Shown here: in pieces, positions 1 through 9,302 of the stretch | Layout of the letters: each line of letters begins with the position of its first letter | Position numbering within the stretch: position 1 is the first letter of the stretch | From: UTCFX2 sp002050125 | GTDB lineage: Bacteria; Chloroflexota; Anaerolineae; Anaerolineales; UBA4823 | Direction of reading: 5' to 3' | Assembly (NCBI GenBank): GCA_027494035.1 | Contig: JAOSJQ010000001.1 | Location: 372,001 to 436,000 of the forward strand | DNA length: 64,000 bases | Notes under the pieces: generated by a model | Seen by the model: only the letters and a program-made list of their open reading frames with translations | What the model was told of the DNA's origin: nothing | The model's database searches: none | Position numbers and translations under genes: made by a program

Positions 1-1
1 A

Positions 2-652
2 AACCGGGTGATCCGGGAGGCGCTGCAGGCGATTGACGACGGTAAGCCGCGCATGTTGGAGTATCAGATGAACGACCCGGCTCAGGGCGACCCGGGCGTG
101 TGCGGCGGTCAGGTGGAGGTCTATGTGGAACCCTTGCGTCCTAAACCTACGGTTGTGGTGATCGGCGTCGGACACGTCGGCAAGGCTGTGGCGCACCTGG
201 CGCACTGGCTGGGCTATCGAGTGGTGGTCAGCGACGACCGCCCCGACTTTTGCACGCCGGAAGCCATCCCGGACGCCGATGAATATTTACCCGTGCCGAT
301 GGCGGAGCTGCCAACGCGCCTGGAATTCACACCCTGGACTTATCTAGTGTTGACCACGCGCGGCGTCAACGTCGATATCGTGGGTTTGCCCGCCCTTTTA
401 GACCAGCCCGCGGCGTATATCGGGGTGATCGGGTCGCAGCGCCGCTGGATGACCGCCCGCAAGCAAATGATCGACGCTGGAACGCCGGTCGAAAAATTGG
501 ACCGGGTTCGCTCGCCAATTGGATTGGAGCTCAACGCCGAAACCCCCGAAGAGATCGCGGTGAGCATCATGGCGGAGATCATCATGCTGCGCGAAGGCGG
601 AGACGGTCGTCCGATATCCGCCAGAAAACAAAGACAGACAAAACAACAATAG
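2..652 (+). CDS. XdhC/CoxF-family molybdenum hydroxylase maturation protein (5' truncated)
   Basis: The reading frame is open from the window edge, so the N-terminus lies outside. The visible 216 residues hold a Rossmann-like segment with VVVIGVGHVGKAVAHLAHW and a following acidic strand end, then the conserved C-terminal block IGVIGSQRRW and SPIGLELNAETPEEIAVSIMAEI, which are hallmarks of the XdhC C-terminal domain. XdhC proteins bind and protect molybdenum cofactor and support its sulfuration before insertion into xanthine-dehydrogenase-type enzymes. The next gene, 11 bp downstream, encodes the FAD and 2Fe-2S part of such an enzyme, which fits. The molybdopterin-binding large subunit is not in the window and is probably upstream. 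Family call is firm; the substrate of the partner enzyme is unknown. Confidence 0.9.
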   Translation, partial: NRVIREALQAIDDGKPRMLEYQMNDPAQGDPGVCGGQVEVYVEPLRPKPTVVVIGVGHVGKAVAHLAHWLGYRVVVSDDRPDFCTPEAIPDADEYLPVPMAELPTRLEFTPWTYLVLTTRGVNVDIVGLPALLDQPAAYIGVIGSQRRWMTARKQMIDAGTPVEKLDRVRSPIGLELNAETPEEIAVSIMAEIIMLREGGDGRPISARKQRQTKQQ

Positions 653-663
653 CGGAGAGCATT

Positions 664-2121
664 ATGTGGCAGAGTTATTATTGTGTAACGCGCATCGAGG
701 AGGCGCTCGAACTCCTGGCTGAACACGGCGCGCAAGCCCGAATCGTCGCCGGCGCGACGGATCTGATCCTCGAGTTGGAGCGCGGGGTGCGCAAAGGGGT
801 CGAAACGCTGATCGACATCACCCGCGTGCCGTGTCTGGACGAGATCGTGATGGACGAAGACGAGGTCATTCACCTCGGTCCGCTGGTCACGCACAACCAA
901 TGCATCGCCTCCAAGCTGGTTGTCGAGCGGCTCTTCCCGCTTGCCCAGGCGGCGTGGAGCGTGGGCGCGCCGCAGATCCGCAACCGCGGCACCGTGGCGG
1001 GCAACCTGATCACCGCTTCGCCGGCGAACGACACCATCACCCCGCTGATGGCGCTTGGGGCAAGCGTCCGGCTAAGTTCGACGCGCGGCAGCCGGGTGGC
1101 GCCCCTGAAGGACTTCTTCCTGGGGGTGCGGCGCACGGCGCTCCAACCGGATGAGATGCTGGTGGACATCGCCGTACCGGCGCTGAAATCGAACCAGCGC
1201 GGCATGTTCTATAAACTGGCGCTGCGGCGCGCCCAGGCGATCTCGGTGGTCAACGCGGCGGTGGTGCTCACCTTTGACGGAGAGGCAGCGGCGGTTGGAG
1301 CGCAATCCAAAGTTACTTCCGCGGCGATCACGCTCGGCTCGGTCGCCCCAACCATCGTGCGCGCGCCCGATGCCGAAAATTACCTGGCAGGCAAAACGTT
1401 GACCGACGAAGTGATCCTGGAGGCGGCAGTCCTGGCAAAGCGGGCTGCCCACCCGATCGATGACATTCGCGGCACTGCCGTTTATCGCGATGAGATGGTG
1501 CGGGTGTGCGTCAAACGCTGCCTGGCTGGCATCCACGCCGGAGCGGAACGAGACGGCTTTCCAACCGATCCGGTGCTGCTGCGGGGAACCGAAAAAGTCG
1601 ATCTCGCCCAGCGCCTGCCCGAGCGCAGCCTGCACCAGCCGGGGTCGCCGATTGTAACGCGGATCAATGGGAAAGAGTACACCTTCAACAGCGGGCAAAA
1701 CAAGACCCTGCTGCGCCTGCTGCGCGAGGAAGCCGGGTTGACCGGCACAAAAGAGGGTTGCGCAGAAGGGGAATGCGGCGCCTGCACGGTGTATCTCGAC
1801 GGTCAGGCGGTGATGAGCTGCCTGGTGCCGGCAACGCGCGCCCACGGGGCTGAGATCACCACAATCGAGGGCATCGCGCATGATGGGCAGCTCCACCCGG
1901 TCCAGCAGGCTTTCATCGAAGAAGGCGCGGTGCAGTGCGGTTATTGCACACCCGGTTTTATTATGTCTGCCGTAAAATTGCTCGAAGAAAAGCCCCATCC
2001 CTCCGAAGCGGAGATCAAGGTCTCGATCACCGGCAATCTGTGCCGCTGCACCGGCTATTACAAGATCGTGCAGGCAATCGAAAAAGCCAGTATGAGCATG
2101 ACGGAGGCGCCGAATGGGTAA
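664..2121 (+). CDS. Fused FAD-binding and 2Fe-2S subunit of a xanthine/CO-dehydrogenase-type molybdenum hydroxylase
   Basis: 485 residues. Residues about 1-290 match the FAD (medium, CoxM/XdhB) subunit: ARIVAGATDL near the N-terminus and GAPQIRNRGTVAGNL with SPANDTITPL around 100-125, the flavin-contacting loops. Residues about 325-480 match the small iron-sulfur subunit: CAEGECGAC near 365 binds the plant-type 2Fe-2S cluster, and CGYCTPG near 424 with CRCTGYY near 460 binds the second cluster. These subunits are usually separate, or fused as 2Fe-2S then FAD in eukaryotic and XdhA proteins; here the order is FAD then 2Fe-2S. It would pass electrons from the missing Mo-pterin subunit to FAD or another acceptor. 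The start ATG follows AGCGGAGAG. The stop overlaps the next start by 8 bp. Confidence 0.93.
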   Translation: MWQSYYCVTRIEEALELLAEHGAQARIVAGATDLILELERGVRKGVETLIDITRVPCLDEIVMDEDEVIHLGPLVTHNQCIASKLVVERLFPLAQAAWSVGAPQIRNRGTVAGNLITASPANDTITPLMALGASVRLSSTRGSRVAPLKDFFLGVRRTALQPDEMLVDIAVPALKSNQRGMFYKLALRRAQAISVVNAAVVLTFDGEAAAVGAQSKVTSAAITLGSVAPTIVRAPDAENYLAGKTLTDEVILEAAVLAKRAAHPIDDIRGTAVYRDEMVRVCVKRCLAGIHAGAERDGFPTDPVLLRGTEKVDLAQRLPERSLHQPGSPIVTRINGKEYTFNSGQNKTLLRLLREEAGLTGTKEGCAEGECGACTVYLDGQAVMSCLVPATRAHGAEITTIEGIAHDGQLHPVQQAFIEEGAVQCGYCTPGFIMSAVKLLEEKPHPSEAEIKVSITGNLCRCTGYYKIVQAIEKASMSMTEAPNG

Positions 2122-2500
2122 ATATGGCAGATTGGCTGGACAGGCGCCCCCGCCTCCGCCGCCCTGGAAAATCCATCCGGTGTGGCGGGGGATCGGGTGC
2201 CTCTTGATTTTAATCGGTCCGGTGATGGCTTATCTCATCGCGGATATGTTGGTAACGATGACGATCTCCGAAGGCTGGTACGCATTGCCGCGCGACCTGA
2301 CGCGCCCATATCAGATCCCCCTGATCGAAATCACCGTGCCGCATTTTTTTGCTAACCTGATGGCAACCGCCCTGCTGCTGCTGCTGGGCTTCGCGCTGAT
2401 CATGATCGCTTACACCCTCATTTTCTCGGTTGCGGGACCGGGGCGCTACACCCCGATGGATTCGCCGCCGGTGCGGGAAATGCCGAAACGCCGGCGTTGA
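2114..2500 (+). CDS. Small two-TM membrane protein of unknown function
   Basis: 128 residues, not recognised. A short cytoplasmic-looking start with a run of six prolines is followed by two hydrophobic segments, about residues 27-50 (GIGCLLILIGPVMAYLIADM) and 80-107 (ANLMATALLLLLGFALIMIA), then a basic proline-containing tail ending PKRRR. It overlaps the molybdenum hydroxylase gene by 8 bp, so translational coupling is likely. The phosphorylase-like gene follows 43 bp later. No catalytic motif is visible. Confidence 0.7.
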   Translation: MGKYGRLAGQAPPPPPPWKIHPVWRGIGCLLILIGPVMAYLIADMLVTMTISEGWYALPRDLTRPYQIPLIEITVPHFFANLMATALLLLLGFALIMIAYTLIFSVAGPGRYTPMDSPPVREMPKRRR

Positions 2501-2543
2501 ACGCCTGCGGGTTGCGCCGCGGGCATAAGGACAATCGAAATAT

Positions 2544-4261
2544 ATGGAGCGCACTGTTCCGACAACGGAATCTGAAGAGGTCGAGCTTTACACGCGCACC
2601 TACTATTCGCTGCTGCGCTCCTCCGCCGAGGTGAAAATTCGCACGCTGGAAGAGGTGCACGCCGGGATGAATTCCCTGCTCCATCCAGATGCGCGCGAAC
2701 CGTTCTCGGATATGTCGGCTTTTTTCTACTCGATCTTGCGCCTTCCGAGCTGCATGCCGGAGGTCAAACGGGTGGTGCTGGGGCAGAACGCGGGCGTGTT
2801 TTTCCAGTCGGGGGTGGGAGATATCCTGGAGTGGAAAGAAGTGTACAGCGTTGCACGCCGGCGGCGCAGTTTTTTTGACGGCAAAGACACCTTAGCCTGT
2901 TTTATTGCCAGCCGGTCGGACATCGACGACATGATTCCGCTGCTGACCGCCTATCAGATCGAATGGAACAAGCTTCATTATCGCATCAGGCGGTTGTCCG
3001 GCGCGCTCGATCAGGGGGTTTCAGCGGCAGCCTGGTGGGTTTCAACCGGCTGCGAGACTTGCTTGAAATACCCGAAGAAGATTTTGACCGGCTGCACGCC
3101 ATCTGGGATCGCGACCTCGAAACGAACTTGGCGCACATCGCCCAAAAACCCTGCGATCTGAAAGTGCACCTGCTGAGCGGTTCGCTGAGCGAATACCGCC
3201 GGGCGCGCAATGCGTGGTGGGAGAACATCGAACGCGCCCGCCCGGACATCAGCGAGCGTCCGATCTATTTTGTTTCGAGCAACAATCACAGCCTGGCAAA
3301 TCTGCTTTCGGGGTTTGCGCTCCAGCAGCCAGCGCTGATCGAATTCCTCGACCAGCCCGGGTACGCCGGCTTGCGCAACGAATGGGCGGATATTCAGAAA
3401 AGCCAGACCAGCAGCAGCCGCGAGAATTTTCTGTACTACCTGCTGCGCAAAGCGGAACAGGATAAGAAGGGGCAATATTTAATCCCGCAGCAGCACGAGT
3501 ACGAGAACCAAAATGGGATCGCCCGCATCCCGAGCAAGCGCTCCTTCGACGTCGAAGCGCAGGTGATCGAAATCGCCCGGCTGAATTTAGCGGCGGCGGA
3601 CCCGCGCCTCCGGCTGAGCGCCAACGTCCAGAAGCTCCAAACCAGCGAAGCGCTGATCCTCAACATCGACTATCCTTTGGGGCTGGCAGCCTATGACATC
3701 CTGGCTGAGATCTCATCCAACGTTGGAGGGGTGTTGGGCGTGTATGTGATGGGGAAAGCCGCGACCCTCAACGCAGTCATCGGCGATGTCATGATCTCGA
3801 ACGTCGTGCACGACGAACATTCGCGCAACACGTATCTTTTCGGCAACTGCTTTTCAGCCGCCAAAGTGGCGCCCGACCTGGTCTTTGGGACGGTACTGGA
3901 CAACCAGAAAGCCGTAACCGTGCAGGGGACGTTTTTACAGACGGCGGATTACATGGATGTCTTTTACCGGGAGGGCTACACGGTCATCGAGATGGAAGCG
4001 GGACCGTACCTATCCGCCATCTTCGAGATGTACCGCCCGACCCGCCACCCGGTGAACGAGATCATCGACCTGCACAGCGCGCCCTTCGACATTGGGATGA
4101 TCCACTATGCGTCGGACACCCCGCTGGGCAAGGGGAAGAACCTGGGGGCGGGCAGCCTCTCTTATATGGGGATGGATTCGACTTACGCGGCTTCGCTGGC
4201 GATCTTGCGCCGGATTCTAGCGCTGGAAATCGAGCGGTTGTCGTCTCAGCCAGGGGGATAA
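2544..4261 (+). CDS. Nucleoside-phosphorylase-like protein of unknown function (one-base frame break)
   Basis: Two overlapping frames join into one 572-residue protein if the G5 run at 3013-3017 is read as G6; the fused sequence then runs LDQ-GGFSGSLVGFNRL without interruption. The N-terminal half is helical, charged and unrecognised. The C-terminal third (from about 3800) resembles the purine nucleoside phosphorylase fold: a strand with GTVLDNQKAVTVQG, the motif TVIEMEAGPYLSAIFE, like the E-M-E active-site motif of phosphorylases, and a final SYMGMDSTYAASLAILRRIL helix. It may match a recent DUF family common in Chloroflexota (DUF6909 by recollection, unchecked). Being downstream of a molybdenum hydroxylase, a purine-related role is a guess. 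The frame break looks like a sequence error. Confidence 0.6.
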
Positions 4262-4270
4262 CCGGCGCCC

Positions 4271-5620
4271 TCAGCCAAGCGCCGCCTTGTCGGTGATCTC
4301 CAGCGCTTCATCCAACACGGCAAACCCCTCCGCTAATTGATCTTTGTCGATGATCAACGGCGGAATGATCAGCACCGTATGCCAGTGCGTGTACAAGTAG
4401 ACCCCGTGATCGAGCATGAATTTGCGGAACGCGACCATCGCCTCGCTCGTACCGTTGAAGGGCGCCAGCGGCTCGCGCGTGCGCCGGTCGCGCACCAGTT
4501 CGATAATCCCAAACAAGCCGATCGAGCGCACCTCTCCGACCGAGGGGTGATTCTCGCCCAAATCGGTGAGCAGACGGTGCAGCACCGCTCCCATTTCGGC
4601 GGCGCGCTCCACCAGACGATCCTGCTGCATGACCTGGATGTTGGCTGCCGCCGCGGCAAGCGAGATGGGATGGGCGTTGTAGGTGAGCCCGCCCTGAAAG
4701 ACCCGCTGATTGAAAAATTCGGCGATCTCGGGCTTGATCGCGACCGCGCCGAGCGGCGCATAGGCGGAGGTGAGACCCTTTGCCATCGTCATCAGGTCAG
4801 GGACCACCCCCCAATGCTCGACCGCAAACCACTTGCCTGTGCGCCCAAAGCCGGACATCACCTCGTCGGAGATCATTAAGATGCCGTAGCGGTCGCACAA
4901 CTGGCGCACGCCCGGCAGATATCCGTCTGGAGGGATGATCACCCCGTTTGTGCCGGTCACGCTCTCCAGCAGCACGGCGGCAATCGTTTCAGGACCCTCA
5001 TAGAGGATGATCTCTTCCAGATGGTTGAGATAATCCTGACAGAAATCGGCGTCCGAGATCCCCGGGTTGGCGCGATGGAAGGTGGAGCGGTAGCGGTACG
5101 GATCCAAGAAGTGAACCACGCCGGGCATCAGGTTGGGCTCCCAGGCGACCCGGCGCGGGTCTCCGGTGGCAGCCATGGCGCCGGCGGTAGCGCCGTGATA
5201 GGAACGGTAGCGCGCCAGAATTTTGTGCTTGCTGGTATAGGCGCGCGCCAGCTTGATGGCGTTCTCGTTTGCGTCCGCCCCGCCCAGGGTGAAAAGAAAA
5301 CGGTTCAGGTCGCCGGGGGTGATCTCCGCCAGCAGCTTGCCCAACTGGGCGCGCGGCCGGGTCGCCATTGGCGGACCGGCAAACGGCAACTCGCGCGCCT
5401 GGGCGACGATTGCTTCGATCACGCGCTCGTCTCCATGACCAATGTTGACGCACATCACCATGGAATTGAAATCCAGGTAGCGTTTCCCGTCCACGTCCCA
5501 GAAATAAACGCCCTTGGCGCGCCCCACCGGGATCGGGGCGACTTTTCCCTGCGCCGACCAGGTCCAGAAGCCGTGCTCCATTGAGAGCGGTAAAATATCC
5601 GAATCAGCGATGGCGGTCAT
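4271..5620 (-). CDS. Class III pyridoxal-phosphate aminotransferase (omega-amino acid / taurine-pyruvate type)
   Basis: 449 residues, full length for the family. Visible landmarks are the N-terminal GVYFWDVDGKRYLDFNSM strand, the cofactor region LGGADANENAIKLAR, YRSYHGATAGAMAATGDPRR, the cofactor-ring aspartate in LMISDEVMSGFGRTGKWF, and the Schiff-base lysine in TMAKGLTSAYAPLG, followed by GGLTYNAHP. Sequence style is closest to taurine--pyruvate, beta-alanine--pyruvate and related omega-aminotransferases; the exact amine donor cannot be read from the sequence. It is convergent with the phosphorylase-like gene (9 bp gap). Start ATG is preceded on the minus strand by GTGAGGATCT. Confidence 0.88.
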   Translation of the reverse strand: MTAIADSDILPLSMEHGFWTWSAQGKVAPIPVGRAKGVYFWDVDGKRYLDFNSMVMCVNIGHGDERVIEAIVAQARELPFAGPPMATRPRAQLGKLLAEITPGDLNRFLFTLGGADANENAIKLARAYTSKHKILARYRSYHGATAGAMAATGDPRRVAWEPNLMPGVVHFLDPYRYRSTFHRANPGISDADFCQDYLNHLEEIILYEGPETIAAVLLESVTGTNGVIIPPDGYLPGVRQLCDRYGILMISDEVMSGFGRTGKWFAVEHWGVVPDLMTMAKGLTSAYAPLGAVAIKPEIAEFFNQRVFQGGLTYNAHPISLAAAAANIQVMQQDRLVERAAEMGAVLHRLLTDLGENHPSVGEVRSIGLFGIIELVRDRRTREPLAPFNGTSEAMVAFRKFMLDHGVYLYTHWHTVLIIPPLIIDKDQLAEGFAVLDEALEITDKAALG

Positions 5621-5720
5621 AGATCCTCACAGCTTGAATATTTTTGTGGTATATGGGAATCCTATCACAGATTTTCGGGCTGACTTGGTTTGCCGTCGGG
5701 CTTCCCAGTCCCGCCCCCTT

Positions 5721-5749
5721 TTGACAAATTGGACGTTATCGGTCATAAT
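5721..5749 (+). promoter_or_regulatory. Sigma70-type promoter for the membrane protein at 5859
   Basis: TTGACA at 5721-5726 and CATAAT at 5744-5749 are separated by exactly 17 bp, near consensus. Transcription would begin near 5756, about 100 nt before the start codon at 5859. The 5621-5858 gap holds nothing else that I recognise. Confidence 0.6.
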
Positions 5750-5858
5750 GCTGAATTGGTGATCGCCCACTGCTGGATTTACCTCGAAGCTTGGCAGCGG
5801 ATGAATCTGGCATACCAAACCTGACATTCTGATAATCCGCCAAAGGAGGAGAAATAAG

Positions 5859-6294
5859 ATGTACGCAATCGTTTTAATTCTGCACAGCCTTATCCGCTGG
5901 CTGGCGTTGATTTTAGGCATCGCGGCAGCCGGGTTCGCCTGGTTCGGCTGGTTGAAAAAACAGGACTGGAAACCGCTCAACCGCAAGCTGGGCGCCTACT
6001 TCACCATCGCGATGGATCTGCAATTGGCGCTGGGCTTGCTGCTATATCTGGCGTTCAGCCCCATCACGCGCGCTGCGCTGCAGAATTTTTCGGCGGCGAT
6101 GAGCGCGCCTCGAGCTGCGTTTTTTTGCGCTCGAACACCCATTGTCGATGATCTTAGCCCTCATATTCGCTCATCTGGCGAGTATACTGCCCAAACGCCA
6201 AAGCGCGCCGTCCGCCAAATTCCGCCTCGCGGCGGTCTTTTCTACGCTGGCGGTGCTGTTGATCCTGCTCGGGACGCCCTGGATGCGCCCATAA
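5859..6294 (+). CDS. Conserved four-helix membrane protein (one-base frame break)
   Basis: A strong ribosome site (AAGGAGGAGAAATAAG) precedes the ATG. The first 85 residues hold two membrane segments (residues about 3-27 and 43-63). At the T7 run 6120-6126 the frame is lost; reading T6 restores FFALEHPLSMILALIFAHLA and a fourth helix STLAVLLILLGTPW, ending at TAA 6292-6294, for 144 residues. Uncorrected, translation runs on in a non-hydrophobic frame to 6341. Function unknown; the small four-helix form with conserved histidines near helix ends recalls small cytochrome-like membrane proteins, but there is no proof of heme binding. Confidence 0.65.
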
Positions 6295-6308
6295 CGCCTG
6301 CGCGGGGG

Positions 6309-7145
6309 CTAGCCTCCCTGGCTCCAGGTCTGCCTCAGTAATGCGGGCAGCGCAGCGCCGGCGGCGCAGGGCAAAAAATGGGTCGCGTGCGGGGTGAGCG
6401 GGGTCTCATGCAGGTTGATCTCCACCAACCGCGCCCCGCGACGCAGCGCCAGCAAAGGCAAAGAAGCGGCTGGCTCTACCAGCGCGGACGTTCCAATAGA
6501 AAAGAAGATCTCACACGCGCGGGCGGCAGCCTGGGCGGCTGCGAGCGCCTCCCAGGGCAGCGGCTCGCCAAACCAGACCACGTCGGGACGCAGCCAGCCG
6601 CCGCAGTGCGGGCAGCGCGGCGGCGGATCGTCGGTTTCCTGCCAGCGATCCACAACCCGGTTTTCCTGATAGCATTTGACGCGCTGGATGTTGCCGTGCA
6701 GTTCGATCAGCGGGGCGGCTTTCCCGCTGCCGGCGCGCTGGTGCAAACCGTCAACGTTCTGGGTGATCAGCGTGAAATGGGGCAGGCGCGTTTCCATCTC
6801 CGCCAGCGCCAGGTGACCCGGATTTGGGCGGGCGCGGCTGATAAGTTCACGCCGCCAGGCGTACCATTCCCAGACCAGACGCGGGTTCTGTTCGAATGCG
6901 GCGGGCGTAGCCAGTTCTTCCGGGCGATAGCGGCTCCATAACCCGGTTTGGGCGTCGCGGAAGGTGGGGATGCCGCTTTCGGCGGAGATCCCCGCCCCCG
7001 TCAGGACTGCGACCGACCGGGCGCGGTGCAGCGCCTCGATTAACGCCGGCGGGATTTCTACGATGAAATCGCGGCGGGTATCAGAGTCTGGCGGAGCGGA
7101 ATCAGGTTGAATAGGCTGCGGTGCTGGTTCGGGCGTGTGAGTCAT
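6309..7145 (-). CDS. Sir2-family NAD-dependent protein deacylase
   Basis: 278 residues. NAD-binding motifs are clear: VLTGAGISAESGIPTFRD, ITQNVDGLHQRAG and catalytic histidine in IELHGNIQRV. The zinc module is incomplete: the first site reads KCYQENR, lacking the usual second cysteine of CxxC, while the second (RCPHCGG) is intact. FSIGTSALVEPAASLP is the C-terminal NAD-binding loop. A 25-residue proline-rich N-terminus precedes the domain. It would remove acyl groups from lysines, releasing nicotinamide and O-acyl-ADP-ribose. The start overlaps the MBL gene stop by ATGA, so the two are co-transcribed. Confidence 0.9.
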   Translation of the reverse strand: MTHTPEPAPQPIQPDSAPPDSDTRRDFIVEIPPALIEALHRARSVAVLTGAGISAESGIPTFRDAQTGLWSRYRPEELATPAAFEQNPRLVWEWYAWRRELISRARPNPGHLALAEMETRLPHFTLITQNVDGLHQRAGSGKAAPLIELHGNIQRVKCYQENRVVDRWQETDDPPPRCPHCGGWLRPDVVWFGEPLPWEALAAAQAAARACEIFFSIGTSALVEPAASLPLLALRRGARLVEINLHETPLTPHATHFLPCAAGAALPALLRQTWSQGG

Positions 7146-8077
7146 GCTGCATTACGGGTTTTGTGCCAGTAGCGGTGAATGCCGGCAGCGGACATCCAGG
7201 AAGGGTTGGCGGTTTCATAAACCTGGCATTCCGCCTGAGAGAGGCGCTCTTGTTGCGATCTGGCTTCGGTCCACTCGATGAACTGGCGGTTCAATTCCTC
7301 AATCGAGGGATCGGCTGCCATCTGGCGCGAAACCCACGCGTCGGTCTGCTGCACGAGGTCGGCGAGCGCGCGCAGGTGCCATTCGGCGTCAGCGTAGATG
7401 CCGAAATGCGTCGGCGCGATGCGCGTGAAAGCCCCGCGGCGCTGCTCTTGCGCCAGCCTTTCCACGCTGGCGCGCCAAAGCTCCAGGTCGATCTCCGGCG
7501 GGGGCATCGGCAGCCGCAAATGGCGCAGCCCAGCCAGGCGTATCCCGCCGATGTCGCCCGAAAAGCAGGTTTCGGCGAAGATGTAGGCATAATGATGATA
7601 GGCGTGTCCGGGGGTATCCAGCGGGCGGAAAAGCAAATCCTCGATTTCGATCGGCTCTTGATCTTGGTGCACAACGATCTGCGCTTGCGGGACCGGCAGG
7701 AACTCGCCCCACAGGCTGTGCATATTTTCGCCATAAATCCGTTCGGCGCTGGCGAGCAATTTTTCCGGGTTGGCGAGGTGCGGCGCCCCCACCGGGTGAA
7801 CGTGGATGCGCGCCCCCTGCTTCGCCCACCAGCCCGCCGACCCGGCGTGATCCAGGTGGATGTGGGTCAACAACACATCGGTGATGTCGCCGGGCGCGAG
7901 ACCGAATTCCTTCAGGTGGGCGGTCAGGTTTACCAGGGTGGAGCCGGGACCGCATTCGACCAGGACCGCGCCGCCCGTGTGCGGGATGAGATAACTGGCG
8001 ATCGCGCCAGGCAGGTCCATAAAATTCAGATCCAACGTGTGGATCAGTTGTTGGGTAGTTGGGCGAATCGTCATCAT
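7142..8077 (-). CDS. Metallo-beta-lactamase-fold hydrolase
   Basis: About 311 residues from the ATG at 8077, or one codon later at 8074; GGAGAA directly upstream supports this start over a longer reading from 8203. The metal-binding motif is LTHIHLDHAG (HxHxDH), with further ligands in DTPGHAYHHYAYIF, CFSGDIGG and the late histidine in APTHFGIY. The C-terminal 100 residues are helical, similar to glyoxalase-II-like proteins that hydrolyse thioesters or lactones. Substrate unknown. Upstream of, and overlapping by 4 bp, the Sir2 gene. Confidence 0.87.
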   Translation of the reverse strand: MMTIRPTTQQLIHTLDLNFMDLPGAIASYLIPHTGGAVLVECGPGSTLVNLTAHLKEFGLAPGDITDVLLTHIHLDHAGSAGWWAKQGARIHVHPVGAPHLANPEKLLASAERIYGENMHSLWGEFLPVPQAQIVVHQDQEPIEIEDLLFRPLDTPGHAYHHYAYIFAETCFSGDIGGIRLAGLRHLRLPMPPPEIDLELWRASVERLAQEQRRGAFTRIAPTHFGIYADAEWHLRALADLVQQTDAWVSRQMAADPSIEELNRQFIEWTEARSQQERLSQAECQVYETANPSWMSAAGIHRYWHKTRNAA

Positions 8078-8226
8078 TTCTCCATGCCTGATGCGGCGCA
8101 CAAAGCGCGGCGCATAAAGCGCCGCATAGTGCGCCCTGGATCGGACGTTCACCAATTGTAATCGTTTCTCCAAGAATTCGACCAAAATTATGCAGTTAGG
8201 CAAGGAAAGCTAGGTCAAAAGTAACA

Positions 8227-8254
8227 TTGAAAGCGTTGATGGCTGTGCTAAAAT
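8227..8254 (+). promoter_or_regulatory. Sigma70-type promoter for the HD-GYP regulator
   Basis: TTGAAA (8227-8232), 16 bp spacer, TAAAAT (8249-8254); start predicted near 8261, about 44 nt before the GTG start at 8305. Confidence 0.5.
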
Positions 8255-8304
8255 TTCAGAGCCGCGCAATGCGGCATTAATCTATTCTAAAGGAACGCGC
8301 AATT

Positions 8305-9297
8305 GTGGTCGAAACACCTGACCGAACCATCCTGATCGTCGAAGATCACGACGTCCTGAGGGAGGGGCTGCAGATCCTGCTCGAAGCGGAGAATTACAAC
8401 GTCATCACTGCGGCGCACGGCAAAGCCGCGCTGCTGCAGATGGAAAGCGCCGTCCCCGACCTGATTCTGTCCGACATTTCGATGCCCGAAATGGACGGGT
8501 ATGAATTTTACGAGGCGGTCCGGTCTCATCCGGAGTGGATGGCAATCCCGTTCATCTTCCTCACCGCCCGCGGAGATCGAGCCGACCTATTCACCAGCCG
8601 CAAAATGGGGGTCGAAGACTACCTCGTTAAACCGGTCGAGCGCCAGGCGCTGGTCACCACCATCCATTCGCGGCTGGAGCGCAGCCAGCAGCTCATGCTG
8701 GCGCAACTCGAACAGGCTTACGAAGCCAGCCTGATCATGCTCGCAAATGCAATCGAACTGCGCGACCGCTACACGCGCGGCCATGTGGAGCGCGTGATGG
8801 AGCTTGCGGTCAAGATCGCCGAGCAGTTGGATCTGAGCGAGAGCCAAATCAACGCGGTGCGGTTTGGCGCAATCCTCCACGATATCGGCAAAATCTCGAT
8901 TCGCGAGGATGTGCTCAGAAAAGCCGGTCCGCTGGATCTGAGCGAATGGTCGGAAATGAAGCGCCATACCACCATGGGCGCAACACTGCTCAACGATGTC
9001 CCGTTCCTCTCTTCTGCCTTGCCCATCATCCTCCATCACCACGAACGGTGGGATGGACAAGGATACCCGAACGGTCTGGCGGGCGAAGATATTCCGCTAG
9101 AAGCGCGCATCGTTACGGTCGCCGACGCATACGATGCGATGACGTCATCCCGCGTTTATCACAATGAGGATACGTCCATTGAGGCATTGGAAGAGATCGT
9201 TGCCGGAATCGGCACACGCTACGACTGCCAGGTTGTCGAGGCGTTTGTGAAAGCGCTTGAGGCAGAAACCCGCTCAAGCGAAGATGAGCCGGAGTAA
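8305..9297 (+). CDS. Response regulator with HD-GYP cyclic-di-GMP phosphodiesterase output
   Basis: 330 residues, GTG start after AAAGGAACGCG. Residues 7-125 are a receiver domain with acidic pocket EDHD, phospho-acceptor Asp57 in LILSDISMPEMDG, the Thr in FLTARGD and the Lys in YLVKPV. Residues about 140-315 form an HD-GYP domain: HDIGKISI supplies the HD metal ligands, and HHHERWDGQGYPNGL contains the defining HHExxDGxGYP pattern. Metal-binding DAYDAMTSSR follows. It should hydrolyse cyclic di-GMP under phosphorylation control. No cognate kinase is adjacent; the giant kinase at 55.5 kb has its own receivers. Confidence 0.94.
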   Translation: MVETPDRTILIVEDHDVLREGLQILLEAENYNVITAAHGKAALLQMESAVPDLILSDISMPEMDGYEFYEAVRSHPEWMAIPFIFLTARGDRADLFTSRKMGVEDYLVKPVERQALVTTIHSRLERSQQLMLAQLEQAYEASLIMLANAIELRDRYTRGHVERVMELAVKIAEQLDLSESQINAVRFGAILHDIGKISIREDVLRKAGPLDLSEWSEMKRHTTMGATLLNDVPFLSSALPIILHHHERWDGQGYPNGLAGEDIPLEARIVTVADAYDAMTSSRVYHNEDTSIEALEEIVAGIGTRYDCQVVEAFVKALEAETRSSEDEPE

Positions 9298-9302
9298 AGG
9301 GG

